A DNA stretch of 64,000 bases. Origin: Epiperipatus broadwayi (Eukaryota; Onychophora; Udeonychophora; Euonychophora; Peripatidae). Shown piece by piece: positions 48,437 to 59,330 of this stretch; within the stretch, counting starts at the first letter, position 1; the number at the start of each line of letters is the position of its first letter. Position numbers and translations under genes: made by a program. The notes beneath the pieces were generated by a model. The model did not search any database. It worked only from the letters and a program-made list of their open reading frames with translations, and was not told where the DNA came from. The stretch spans positions 1,789,001 through 1,853,000 of the forward strand of contig JAQFVV010006337.1 of the NCBI GenBank assembly GCA_028023455.1, written 5' to 3'.

Positions 48437-48769
48437 TTGCCTGGAGGTAAAATTAGGGATGTTACAGATAAGATAAAGAAACAAGAGAATAGAGATGTGT
48501 ATGTTATGGTAGAAACAAATAATTTGTCAGAGACATCAGAGAAAGTAATGGATGAGTACATAGAATTGATTAGTAATTTGAGAAAGAATAAAAGAAGAGT
48601 AGGAATAGTTAGATTATTACCAAGATTTGACAATAGGTATCTGTTAAATAAGGCATGTGTGGGATTTTTTTATTAGTAAGAGAGAGTTATATAGTAAAGA
48701 TGGATTGCACTTAGTAAAATAAGAAAGTGAAGTTTTAGGGAGTTTGATTTATAAAGAATATAACTTAAA
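48437..48769 (+). pseudogene. LINE ORF1 SGNH/GDSL esterase domain
   Basis: The segment reads MPGGKIRDVTDKIKK, then DVYVMVETNNLSETSEK, which parallels the GxNxL block of SGNH hydrolases (Gly replaced by Glu here). RRVGIVRLLPRFDNRYLLNK follows, then after a stop and frame change RELYSKDGLHLVK, the block V motif holding the catalytic Asp-x-x-His. The SGNH block I with the serine would lie before 48437. Together these support the esterase found in ORF1 of CR1-like LINEs, thought to aid membrane or RNP transit; that role is inference. It is interrupted by at least two lesions between 48674 and 48720. Confidence 0.72.
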
Positions 48770-48987
48770 AAACTTAGGGAGTAGGGTTTTAAATTGCAGT
48801 ATTATCAGAAAAAAGAAGAATGGACAGGATGTAAAAAATAAACAAAGGGTGGCTGATTTAGATATAAGTGTAGATGTGGAGAGGGAATGGGATTGCAAAA
48901 TTAATGGTAAGCAAGTTATTTATAAATGTAATGGAGAAAAAACAGTCAAAAGAATTTATAAGAGTAGTAAGGAAAGAAGAAGTTGTT

Positions 48988-49680
48988 AAAATTGGATATT
49001 TGAAAATGCAAGATGGTAGGAGATCAGATAAGTGGCTGCAATTAAACAAAGCAGTTGAAAATGAAGAGCTCAAAAAACTAGCAGTAGTAGAAACACATCT
49101 AAGAGAAGAAGAACACATACTGGAAGACTTGATATAGCAGGGTATAAATAAAAAAAGAGATGGTATGACAAAAAAAAATTACTGTTAAATGTCAAGAACA
49201 TTTGTCGTTTGAGATAAGATTAGGAAGGCAAGAATGGATGGTGCCTATAGTGAATATAGCCACTGGAGATAGTCAAATTATAACAGAGTGGAACAGTAGC
49301 ATATATGAATGTCTAGCTAAGGACATGGAGAGTTTAAAAAAAAGGGGGGGGGAGAGAATAATGGTTATAGGAGACATAATAGGCATATTGAAGAGATTGA
49401 TGATGTAGATTACAAGAATGGGCAGCTTTTAAAGAATTTTTATCAGAGAGTGAATTTGAGCATTGGGAATTTTATCAAATATTTATGAGGGACAATACAC
49501 ATGGACTAGAAATAATATATTTCACACAATCGATTATATATTAGTAGAGAAAGAGGGAATGAATAAAATATAGAAAATTAAAGTGTCTGATAATGAAGAG
49601 AGAGGATGTAATAGTGATCATAATTTCTTTATAATAGAAATGGTTAGTAATATGATGGGAAATAGTGATAAAATTAGAAA
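48988..49680 (+). pseudogene. LINE APE-type endonuclease remnant
   Basis: The domain begins KIGYLKMQDGRRSDKWLQLN and reaches AVVETHLREEEHILEDL, where the Glu of ETH is the metal-binding residue. After a stop and frame changes, MVIGDIIGI (near 49370) corresponds to the GDFNGH block with Asn lost. FHTIDYILVEK (near 49525) matches the xIDYI block. NSDHNFFIIEM (near 49611) holds the SDH catalytic dyad of APE-like LINE endonucleases. The blocks fall in the canonical order and spacing. A run of Gs near 49343 is a likely frameshift site. The enzyme would have nicked target DNA to prime reverse transcription. Confidence 0.78.
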
Positions 49681-50008
49681 GCATAGAGAAAAATGTGGAT
49701 GGAGAGTGAATGGTAAGAATAAGTTAGAAGAATATAAAATAAAAGTTGAAGAAATTATGGAAGAGTTGTTTGAGGGTGAATATAAAAATTGATGTGGTGA
49801 AGTAGAAAAAGTGGCAATTGGAGTTTACATGAAAATATTCAAAAGAATAAAAGTAATAAAAAAAGTGAGAGTTAGTAAAAGTATAAAAGAGAGAGGAAAG
49901 CATGCAGAGAATATAAGTGTACTATTAAGAACAAAGAAACTGAAAAAGAAGTTAATGTTAAATGAGAAAAGTATTTTTTAAAAAAGAAGTTCACTAAAAT
50001 AGATAAAT

Positions 50009-50009
50009 T

Positions 50010-50045
<36 letters not shown>

Positions 50046-50068
50046 GGAGAGAGCTGGAGGGAGGGAGG

Positions 50069-50116
<48 letters not shown>
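50009..50116. repeat. GA/GGGA microsatellite inside the LINE
   Basis: An almost pure purine tract of GAGA and GAGGGA units interrupts the link between endonuclease and RT. It probably grew from the already purine-rich LINE sequence. Confidence 0.95.
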
Positions 50117-50121
<5 letters not shown>

Positions 50122-50701
50122 GTTAAATAGTAAAATGTTGGAGGATATTAATAAACATGGAAGAGATGGGTGTAAAAATTTTTGATAAATACATTAAAAG
50201 AAAGAATGTAGGGGAGAGAGAAATAATATTATGAAATGATGACAGAATAGAGTGTAGCTCTAGAGAAGAATTAGAGACGATCTTGAATAAGTATGTAATG
50301 GATATAGAAAAGATATTAAATGTAAACGACATAATGATAACAAATATAAAAGCATATAGTAATGGAAATAATAGTTTTACAGAAAATGAACTGAATGAGG
50401 CAGGAAAAAAATTTAAAAGTGGAAAGCAAGAAATTTAGATGGATGGGCAGCAGAGATGATAATGAATTTAGAATATAGGATAACATTACATTTATTCTTA
50501 TATGTTTTAATATGGTAGCATAGAATATAGATTTTCTGGATAGTTGGAATAATACAAGAGTAAGGTTACTATTTAAAGAAAAGAGTAAGGATCACAGAAA
50601 GTTAAACAATTATAGACTGATAGCAGTAACATCAGTGTTATATAGTTTTCAAATATATGGTGCCTAGAAGGATCACAAAATAGATGGAATGAAATAATAT
50701 A

Positions 50702-52200
50702 GTGGGAGAAATGCAAAGAGATTTTCAATCAGATAGGCATATAAGAGATAGTTTATTTGTAGTTACACAACTTATAGATATGAATAGAAATACAAGTAGA
50801 CAGTTATATATGATTTTTATAGATATAGAGAAGACTTATGACAGAGGAAATAGAAATGGATTATGGGTAAGTTTAATAAATTTTGGAATGGGTGGAACTT
50901 TAATGGATCTTATTAAGAAATTGTACGAAATTAATTATTATACATTTCAATTAGAGAATACAGAATCAGTTAAAATTAAAAAGGGGGTAGGACTAAGGCA
51001 AGAATGCCCTATGTCATCTATTTCGTTTTTGTTATACTTGAGGGAAATGGAGAGACTAGAAAGAATAGGAAGAGGGATAGAGATACCACAAATAGATGTT
51101 TAGGGAGTATATACATTATAGAGTCTTTTATTTGCTGATATCTTCTTGTGCACAGAAAATAGAAAAGATATGGAAATTATGCTGAAGACATACATAAGGA
51201 TGGGTAAAGATATGGGGATTAAATTTAGTGGAGAAAAATCAAAAGTAATGATTAATACTGGGGAAAGAGAAGAGAAAGAATTTTTATTGGGGGATATAAA
51301 GTTAAGTGTGGTAAATAGGTATAATTATTTGGGAATCATTTTAAGTAATCAGAGAAATGGCTTGAATGAATGGGAAAAAAAAAATTAATAAATGAAGCAA
51401 AGAAAAGAAAGGGATTGATAAGAAAATGAAATGTTTTCATATAATAAATATGATGTAACTAGAATTGTATAGAAGGTCGTGGCAATATCAGGATTAACAT
51501 ATGGTAATGATGCATCAGGTGTTAATAAAGAGGTGTTAGATTACTTAGAAAAAGTACAAAGAAAAATAGGACAACATGCATTAGATGCAGATGTGTGGAC
51601 AGCAAAGGAGACAATTCAAGGAGAAATGTGATGGTCAAGTTTTATATGAGGGATGCAAAAAGCAAAATGAAAATATTCAGTAGATTTAAATTTATGAATA
51701 ATAAGAGAATAGCCAAAATGTTATTTAATTGGGTTATGAATAAAGGGAAGGCAACAAGATGGGTGAGAAAGGTAGTACAGTATACAAAAGATTTGGATAA
51801 AGCATTTATGTCAATATACTTAGACAAAGGTTAGGGTGATAGTGTTAGAATAATTATTGAGTGTTATAATGGCAAAGAATGGGATAAAAGAACAGATGCA
51901 TTAATAAAGAATAGGAAGTTGGAGAGATGGAGAACTAGTATGGAGAGTAAAAAGAATTAAATATTTATAGAAGTAAACAGAATATTGGGAGCGAGTTAAT
52001 TTATGATAAAGCAAGAAAAGTAGTTTACTATTTAAGGCTTAAACAGGATATTTAGCAATAAGGGAATATACACATAAATGAAAAAATGTGGGTGATTTAG
52101 CCTGCAAGTTATGTAAGGAAGGCATAGAAAATATTAGGCATCTGTTAACTGAATGCAAATGCCTGCAAGCAGAAAGAGTACAAATAATGAAGGTGTGAAA
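50702..52200 (+). pseudogene. LINE reverse transcriptase and C-terminal zinc motif remnant
   Basis: RT motif A is MIFIDIEKTYD (Asp at about 50822). Motif B is GVGLRQECPMSSISFLLYL, where RQGCPLSP is usual. Motif C near 51130 reads LLFADIF, so the second Asp of the catalytic FADD/YADD pair is Ile. Thumb blocks GIKFSGEKSKVMI and VNRYNYLGIIL follow (51146-51388), then the ORF at 51595-51834. A C-terminal CKLCKEGIENIRHLLTEC (near 52102-52155) forms the CxxC...HxxxxC zinc motif common to many LINEs. Several stops and frameshifts lie between blocks, so the enzyme is inactive. Length from motif A to zinc motif is normal for CR1/L2-type ORF2. Confidence 0.82.
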
Positions 52201-52814
52201 GAATAAATATAAACAAAGTGATTATACAGAAAGTGGGTTATTGTTTTTATGCTGGGTTTGGGAAAAGATAAAGGGGATTTAGATATAAAGGCCATATAGA
52301 TGACAAAGCTTATGTTGTGAAAATGGGATGGAACAGGACAGAGAAGAATATGGAAAGCTTGGGGTGGTGAATGGAAAGAGAAAGTAAAGTGGCTAACAAG
52401 TTTCTCTGAGCATAGTGGCTGAGAAATTCCTGACTCTGAATAAAGAGAAGTCACCGCGCATCGCAGCAGCTCAATGTTGTTATTGCCAACAAAATCTACA
52501 ATAGTCTTTTAAATATAGACAAGCTCATTTCAGAGCCGTAAATTTTGAAATCTGAATTAGATATTTGGAATTCAATTTGCACCTGTCAAAATGCTAAAAA
52601 TTTTTAGCTCAAACACTACTAATAACATCAATAACATTAAAGTAAAAAATATCTCGCTAAACGAACACTCAAAAAATAAACTCAGTTAATGAGGTGGTTA
52701 AAACAATGTCATTTATATTGTGCTCATTAAATGTTTAGCATAAGTCTTTTAGCGATGACAATTCGCAATAAAAGATAAAATCTACATATGTTGACATTTT
52801 AAAAAATTATGGTG

Positions 52815-53872
52815 AACAGACTATAACAATTAATAATGATAATATTACAGATTGTTTTATCACTGATTACCAAGAATTTGAACAAATAAAAATATCTATT
52901 GATAATTTAAATAAACGAACAGAGACTAATACTAATGATTATGATCAAATTATTGAAAAAATTCTTTCAAACAATCCCATTAAGTTTTAAAATGATTTCG
53001 GAATTTAATACTAATAAAACATTAATCACCACTCTTACTGAGAGCAATATTTCCAAATTACAATTCCCAACCAATGAATTATGTCAATTTTTAACAAAGA
53101 AAAAGTTATGGGGATTTGTTTTCAAAATCCTAACTCACCCAAATAATCACTATTTGGGTTTCAAATTTTACAGCACAGTGCAAAAACAAATCTTCTAAAA
53201 ACATATATAATTCATAAACAATAAATATATTATATAGATGTTAATAGAAGGATAAATCTAGTAAGTCAAATTAAAAATTTTCATGAAGAATTTACAAATC
53301 AAGACTTGCAAAACACTAAATTCATATGGGAAAATTACTAATTCAGATACTTGCTGGAAAAAAGAGCATCAGTACCAGTACTGATAAACACAGCCTTTTT
53401 TAACATGATCTTAAATAAATGTATACAACCATATGATATACCTACACTTGATGCCTCAGACTCTTCACCACTGATAATAACTTTTAAAGGAATATCACCA
53501 CAATGTTTTTACTGTAAATCCCAAAATCATTTAATAAAAGACTGTAATGAGCACTTTTGTGGTAAATGTGATTTTAAAAAATCTAAGTCACTGCAATAAA
53601 TCACTAGATTATCCATCTATGAACAAAACCTTAATCAAGAAATGAATGATAGTTTGGGATATTCAGATCCCACAAAAACACAGAACATCAACCCTGAAGA
53701 TAAGCCAATTGACTTCCAAACAGAAGATGAAATATCTAAATCTGCAACTCATACAAACTTCACTGAGGATTATACTACTGACTCATCAAATGAATCTGAT
53801 ATGGATCAAACAACAAATAATGATAATAAAAATCATCATCTGAAAATGAAGAAGACTTTAAAACAGTCATAA
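52815..53872 (+). pseudogene. LINE ORF1, gag-like with CCHC zinc knuckle
   Basis: After a degenerate N-terminal part (for example FITDYQEFEQIKISIDNLNK near 52860), an open segment at 53351-53599 includes LINTAFFNMILNKCIQPYDI and ITFKGISPQ. It then gives CFYCKSQNHLIKDC, a perfect CX2CX4HX4C knuckle, and CGKC, the start of a second knuckle. An acidic, Ser/Asn-rich tail follows (53642-53872), with FTEDYTTDSSNESDMD. This architecture fits nucleic-acid-binding ORF1 proteins of L1/Tx1, R1 or I-type LINEs. Stops and frameshifts break it at about 52989, 53197 and 53598. No other function is apparent. Confidence 0.65.
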
Positions 53873-54570
53873 AGGAAAAAACTTTTTGAAATAAGAATGA
53901 AACAGCATTTGATAACATCAGTATAAACGATTTGCAGATGATAATATAATATAAAGCAAATACCAGATTTTAAAAAAATCTGATTCATTAAAATGTGTAC
54001 CCTCTACTAAAAAAAAAACTAAACTACTTAACATATCAACAAAAAATACTTCAGGTAACAACTCACAATCCATACATTGGGCAAGACAACAAAATAACGA
54101 TTTTCCACTGGTTTCTGAATATAATGGAGTTGGACAACCAGAGTAAAGAAAAGTTACAATGCCAAAGAAATCAACATAACAAAAGAACAAACCTCAACTG
54201 GTATTCACCTATTAAAATTCACCTATTGAAATCATGCAACAAAAGCAGCACAAATGCTAAAGGATCAATAATAAAACAATTAATTAAAAATTACATTTGC
54301 TTTTTTCTTCTAAAATTTATGATGGATTAGATATCAGGTATTGTATACGATTTAATACAACCAAAATTACATTTAGAACTCTACTTACAAACTGCTCAAT
54401 TAAATCTACACATTTTGCAATAAGGAATTCTTGGAGTTTAAAAATAATGTAATACTCACTTTGCTATCACAATTTATTTATTATATACCCTCTAATTTCT
54501 ATATTACAATTAATAATTTCTACATATACTGCTAATTCTAAAGCTTTCATCTTCAACCTATACAAACCTA

Positions 54571-55240
54571 ATGCATATTAAAATTACAGCTGTTAATGTC
54601 AAGGTAATAAATTCCCCTCAAAAATTATTTGCAATTAAGAATTGGTTAACACAATTTACACTATACCTATTATTTATCACAGAGACCAAACACACAACAC
54701 ATACAAAAATAGACCCCCTGAAATAGCTTGGTAAATTAGGTTTTTAAAAAATTTTCTCCATCAAATACTGCTGCAGCTCGGATTACAGGTCCCATTTCCT
54801 ATTGCTCAAAATATTTTATCTTGACCAACATGTGAATGTAGTAATTTTCAAACATAATACTTTTACCATTAAGGTAATCATGCTTTACCTATACAACAAA
54901 ACAGATCTAATAAAGCAATTAATTAATCAAATAAACCTTTACCTATAAATCCTTATCCTACAATACTAATGGGTGACTTTAACATGTCTTATGCACAATT
55001 TGTCTTCAAATTGCTACACTGCATTAAAAGACTACTTATAAGTGCAGAAGACTTCTCTCAAAACTATCTCATTCTATACAAGAAAACACTCCTCTCTAAT
55101 TGATCTCTTTTATTCTCCTAACTCCATTTTATCATTCAGTCTTCCTTAACTCCCTATCCCTTTCTCTGATCATTTTGTGCTCTATACTGTACTTAAGGTC
55201 AATCTTATAGACTCTCCTATACTTCCCTATAGCAACATTG
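54571..55240 (+). pseudogene. LINE ORF2 endonuclease remnant
   Basis: The likely ORF2 start is MHIKITAVNVKVINSPQKLF at 54571. It resembles the L1-type opening in which an NVNGLNSP-like motif follows the first Asn. LLFITETKH supplies the catalytic Glu in an ETK/ETH block. ILMGDFNMSYA (near 54966) is the GDFN block, SLIDLFYSPNSI (near 55097) is the xIDxx block, and PFSDHFVLYT (SDH at 55165-55173) completes the APE series. Several stops (for example near 54725 and 54950) and frame changes lie between them. Block order and spacing are canonical. Confidence 0.78.
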
Positions 55241-55808
55241 TTAGGTACTTCTCAAAATGGCTACCATAGAAGCGATCTTCTCTGAGACATACACATATTT
55301 TCAAAAGATCAACATCATGACACTTATTTCAGTAGAAACTTGGTTTTCTTTAATCAACATTATTAACTCAGTTATCAATTTTTAAACACACAAAAATAAA
55401 TCACCAAGAAACAATCCACCAAAAATTACAACTCACATTATGTGATCTTAAAACAATCCCCTGCATTTTAATACCCCAAAAAAATTAGTTGACTATATTT
55501 CCATGAAAAGAGTTAAAATATTTCTAGCCCAACTATACAATTGGTCCAAAGAGTATATACAATGGGCTCTGAGTTATAGAATAAACAGGTCCATCACCCT
55601 CTTCCATTACTAAAAATGCACAACTTATTGCTGGTGAAAATATGCTACCTCATATCTTTTATCATTTTAAAAATAGATTTCAATCCTTTCAAGCTTCTAA
55701 TATACCAACTTATTTGTTTGGTATGACAATCATGAAATTCATAAATACCAAATCACAATCAAAATAATCTCTTTGCCAGATAGTACACATCTAGGTTCAC
55801 ACAGAATC

Positions 55809-56405
55809 CCTAAATTTGTTCTCAGTCATCCCAGACATTTTACCATTCACATTATTTACAATTTTTTAAATCATCTCTCCGCACAAATTCACAAAACTGA
55901 TCAATTGTACCCAATTTCACTGGTACAGTTTTTAAAAGAAAACATTACATCATGCCCCCTGAAAACTTTACGATCAATCTCGATCATACCATGAATGATT
56001 AAAGTTATAGAAAGCCTAATTAAGGACAAAATAAAACCAATCCTGCTCCCTAATATATTAGCTTACCAATTTTCTAAAAAAGGGACCACTACTGTGGCAG
56101 TGATGCCCTAAATTTGTTCTCAGTCATCCCAGACATTTTACCATCCACATTATTTACAATTTTTTTAAATCATCTCTCCGCACAAATTCACAAAACTGAT
56201 CAGTTGTACCCAATTTCACTGGTACAGTTTTTAAAAGAAAACATTACATCATCCCCCCTGAAAACTTTACGATCAATCTCGATCATACCATGAATGATTA
56301 AAGTTATAGAAAGCCTAATTAAGGACAAAATAAAACCAATCCTGCTCCCTAATATATTAGCTTACCAATTTTCTAAAAAAGGAACCACTACTGTGGCAGT
56401 GATGC
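55809..56405. repeat. 298-bp tandem duplication within LINE RT
   Basis: Units 55809-56106 and 56107-56405 are directly adjacent, both starting CCTAAATTTGTTCTCAG and ending GTGGCAGTGATGC. I count about four substitutions and one extra T, near 98-99% identity. The unit covers the RT fingers segment LIKDKIKPILLPNILAYQFS, so the RT has that segment twice. The duplication is much younger than the LINE, whose other lesions are older and more numerous. Confidence 0.95.
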
Positions 56406-56688
56406 TCCTTAGAATAATCATTGATTAATCAGGTAAACTAGAAGAGCTGGACCTGTTGCAATACTGCTGGATATCAGATCAGCTTATGACTTGTTCTAAA
56501 AGATAAGCTCCTGCAACAACTCAAACATTCCTACACCAATTCTATACTAGTAATCCTCTTTTATAATAGAGATTCACATAACTCTAAATGATAAAATAAC
56601 ACCTGGTTTCACTCCTTATAACTCAATACCTCAAGGATCTCCTTTAAGTGCCTTGATCTTTATTACATATTGTAACACGAGTGAGATA
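55985..56688 (+). pseudogene. LINE reverse transcriptase remnant, truncated before motif C
   Basis: The fingers block IESLIKDKIKPILLPNILAY appears twice because of the tandem duplication. Motif A is LDIRSAYDLF (56467-56496), keeping both Asp residues of the DxxxxYD pattern. Motif B is IPQGSPLSALIFITY (56626 onward), intact. The sequence loses coding character at about 56688 with no YADD box, thumb or C-terminal zinc motif. Stops near 56429 and 56500 disrupt the frame. Confidence 0.78.
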
Positions 56689-57290
56689 TATATTACAAAA
56701 CAAACATATATACAAGTGGTACATAATTATAATTTAAAAATAAATAATTAAATTATTACTAAAAATGAAAACAGAAAGTATAATATGTTTTTCAAACTAC
56801 TTTTAAGAGACACAAATTTGCAAAAGCAAAAATCGCATCATATATTTTTTTTCTCTCTCTTTTAAAATAGAAATTTTTAGTATTGTGAGTGGGGAAAAAA
56901 AATCTAAAATAAAAAGATTTAAAACTCATTCTCTCCTTTTTATTAATTAAAATTAAAAGAGTAAAATGTATAAAAATAAGTAAATATGGAAAGTTGGAAT
57001 AAAATTAGTTTGAATTAGTTTAAAAGATTACTGGCTGATTAAAAAAAAAAAAAAGATGAAATTGATAATTGAATTAATTAAAAAAAAAAAAGTAAACTAT
57101 CTCATAAAAGTGATATTATATTAATCTAAGAAAACGATTAGATAACATGCAATGTAAAAATAAATTAAAAACAGATTTAAGCTAAGATCAAAATTTAAAA
57201 AACTATGATAAGGAATTAAAACAATGGGAGAGAAAACAATATAAAAACGTCGCAACAATCATTTTGGTCTTCATTTTGTGCTGTTACATT
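56689..57290. other. AT-rich spacer with homopolymer runs
   Basis: Nothing recognised. It contains poly-A tracts near 57041 and 57082 and a T/C run near 56846. Confidence 0.5.
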
Positions 57291-57300
57291 ATTAATTGCT

Positions 57301-57620
57301 CCAGAGATTCAGAGATCTAAGGACAGAATAGAGCCAGTCATTACTACTACAGAAAATATTATTGCAGAAGCTGCAGAACTAGCAACATATATTGCTAGAT
57401 CGTCTTAGAAGTGTTTGACTGGGCCTGATGCCCAAAGTCCTCTGCAAATCAACTGTCCTGCCTGAACCCTTGCTGAAAACTGATACCAAAATGGTGAAAT
57501 AGATGCTGCCACAAAACTCCCTATCTGTCTCCCATTGTCAAGACAAAATGGAAAACAAGCAATGGAACGATCGATGGAGGCTAAAACCAACTGGTTGGAA
57601 ATTAACAATCATAAAAACCC
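57301..57620 (+). pseudogene. Decayed open frame of unknown identity
   Basis: A single plus-strand frame of about 105 codons, in sequence clearly richer in G+C than its flanks, is interrupted by only three stops (one TAG and two TGA). It reads PEIQRSKDRIEPVITTTENI, then IAEAAELATYIARSS, later GPDAQSPLQINCPA, EIDAATKLPICLPLS and MERSMEAKTNWLEINNHKNP. Downstream, CCGGGTAAGTAT near 57618 resembles a splice donor. I do not recognise the protein. An old transposon ORF or a dead host exon would both fit. Confidence 0.35.
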
Positions 57621-59110
57621 GGGTAAGTATATTTTGATCACTGTCTGTATTATACCAGTCAGAATTGTGTGTTCATCTAACAAGATTCAGAATCTAGGCA
57701 AAAGTACGTTAAATCCACCCATGCCTGAGATACACAGGTTAGGAGCAATCATGGATTCTGCCCTGTTTACCTTTCTCTAAAACTATATATAATATTATGA
57801 ATCACATTTCTGATGATAGCAGATGAAATTTATTGATTCTGGTCCCAAAGACACAGCAGAGAAACAAGAGATCTACAGGGAAATACTGGTGCTACATGAT
57901 CTTGAACCCCCAACAGGATGTGCTGGCTTCTAATTATACTACTATTTCATTAAGAATCATTAATAAATGTAAGAGACTGGTTTAAAACCAATGGAATCTG
58001 AATCATATATAATGCAATCTAATTAACAATATGTGCACTTAAAACATGAGACAAAGAATAACTAAAGAAAAATTTGTTATGAAATGTTAATAATTTATTA
58101 ATAATAATTCATTAGAAATTGAGTAAACAACAAATGATTAAATAATTTAATAAATATACTGGTGAATCTATTTACATGTCATAATTAATAGCATCTGGGT
58201 TTCACATAGTCATTAGCAGTGATATGCATATTCTAATAGATTACATATTAGAAAATAGATTAATGATTAAAGAATACGAAAATACAAGTTACATATGTGA
58301 ATAAAAGTTAATAGATTATCATGACGATGCGGCTTAATATGCTAATGGAGGGAGATAGCAAATTTACAGTGATTTTATAGTTTGAATGCTATGAAGATAG
58401 TATGCTCTGAAGCCAATGACTGCAAAAGAAAAATCAAAGAGGCATATTTTATTATCAGTGATAATAATGCCATCAATAGATGTGACACATGTTTTTCTAT
58501 CTCAAAAAAATGGACAAATTAATTTGCATTCGCATTTGCATATTTTATTAGTTAGCAACATTTACATCAATGATTTATAACTTATGTTGGTCATGAATAT
58601 GAGGGAAAACCTCGAAAGTACTCAGCCGATTTAATTGTTTAGGTTTTTGCACAGCTTCGTCAGCGGGTAAATTGCTTTTATATGCTATGATTAATTCAAT
58701 AAAAGATAAATGACTTTAACAAATACAGATAAATGGAATTTAATTTACAGAACTCTATTCATTGTGATTTATTCTAACCATACAGTAAAACATATTTATA
58801 TAAATTACAAAGTTTATTCAGTCATTAATTATACTTCATCAATCATTTTAAAAAAAACGGTTATTTACACATCATTTATCAAATCATTTTGATTTGACAG
58901 AATTTACTGAAAGTTATTGATTAACGTATCTAAAGATCATTTAATGAGAGGGTGGATAGCTTAAATAAGCTTTAAAATGACATTTCTAACTTATAAAGCA
59001 TATAAAAGGAAAGAATAGGATGGTTTACAAAATCCCAGCATTATGACTTATAGATTAATACACAGGCAATATAAATATTAATTACTAATGGCAATACTGA
59101 CCTATATAAT
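57621..59110. other. Mixed spacer; possible Penelope-like tail near 58.6 kb
   Basis: 57621-58000 is still relatively complex sequence without a readable frame. Near 58595-58680 the minus strand reads CGCTGACGAAGCTGTGCAAA, which recalls the GCTGATGAAGC of the Penelope copy at 17.74 kb. That is too short to be sure. The rest is AT-rich and unremarkable. Confidence 0.35.
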
Positions 59111-59112
59111 AA

Positions 59113-59330
59113 TGCCAGAAAGATTAAATCCATTTAGGATGAGAAGCTTCATCAGATTTATGAATGTGAGAAACTCGCCTGCACTTGTGACAAGATGATA
59201 TCTGACGAAATGGTTGGTAGGGATATCATGGTTCAGATTTCCGATGTTATCCCATGCAGAGCCTAACTACAACCTGACATGATCCCGGAGTCAGTGCTTC
59301 CAAACTCCATTTAGAAATATGCCTTATGAA
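59113..59330 (+). pseudogene. Unidentified open stretch, decayed or non-coding
   Basis: About 47 codons are open on the plus strand in base composition unlike the flanks: DEKLHQIYECEKLACTCDKM, then ISDEMVGRDIMVQISDVIPC, a stop, then LQPDMIPESVLPNSI and another stop. A stop also lies just upstream (near 59139). No family was recognised. The minus strand of the same stretch is partly open too, so the coding strand is uncertain. Confidence 0.25.

Larger units (their letters stand above)
47660..52454 (+). mobile_element. CR1-like LINE with SGNH esterase ORF1, near full length but decayed
   Basis: Plus-strand domains occur in the order coiled coil, SGNH/GDSL esterase, APE endonuclease, reverse transcriptase and a C-terminal CxxC-H-C zinc motif. 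An esterase in ORF1 is a known trait of CR1-like non-LTR retrotransposons. The whole span is strikingly purine-rich on the plus strand, and the composition changes to A/C-rich close to 52.45 kb, which I use as the 3' border. The 5' border is approximate. Stops and frameshifts break every domain, and a GA microsatellite has expanded between endonuclease and RT. Confidence 0.78.
52455..56688 (+). mobile_element. Second LINE (zinc-knuckle ORF1, APE endonuclease, partial RT), 3'-truncated
   Basis: The plus strand carries a gag-like ORF1 with a CCHC knuckle, then an ORF2 endonuclease, RT motif A and RT motif B. The sequence ends abruptly near 56688 before the YADD motif. The 5' border is placed at the composition change and a small CpG cluster near 52453-52475, but this is approximate. 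The A/C-rich sense strand is unlike the A/G-rich CR1-like LINE directly upstream. Clade assignment to L1/Tx1-like rests on the endonuclease start and ORF1 knuckle and is tentative. Confidence 0.68.

Noticed and set aside
48169-48633. A 154-residue minus-strand open frame
   Set aside because: It is antisense to the LINE ORF1 coiled coil and esterase. The purine-rich sense strand makes the complement Ser/Leu/Phe-rich and stop-poor.
56680-56700. ACACGAGTGAG near the LINE truncation as another end of the 38.4 kb foldback
   Set aside because: Only about 8 bases match the foldback terminus (GCACGAGTG), within chance for 64 kb.
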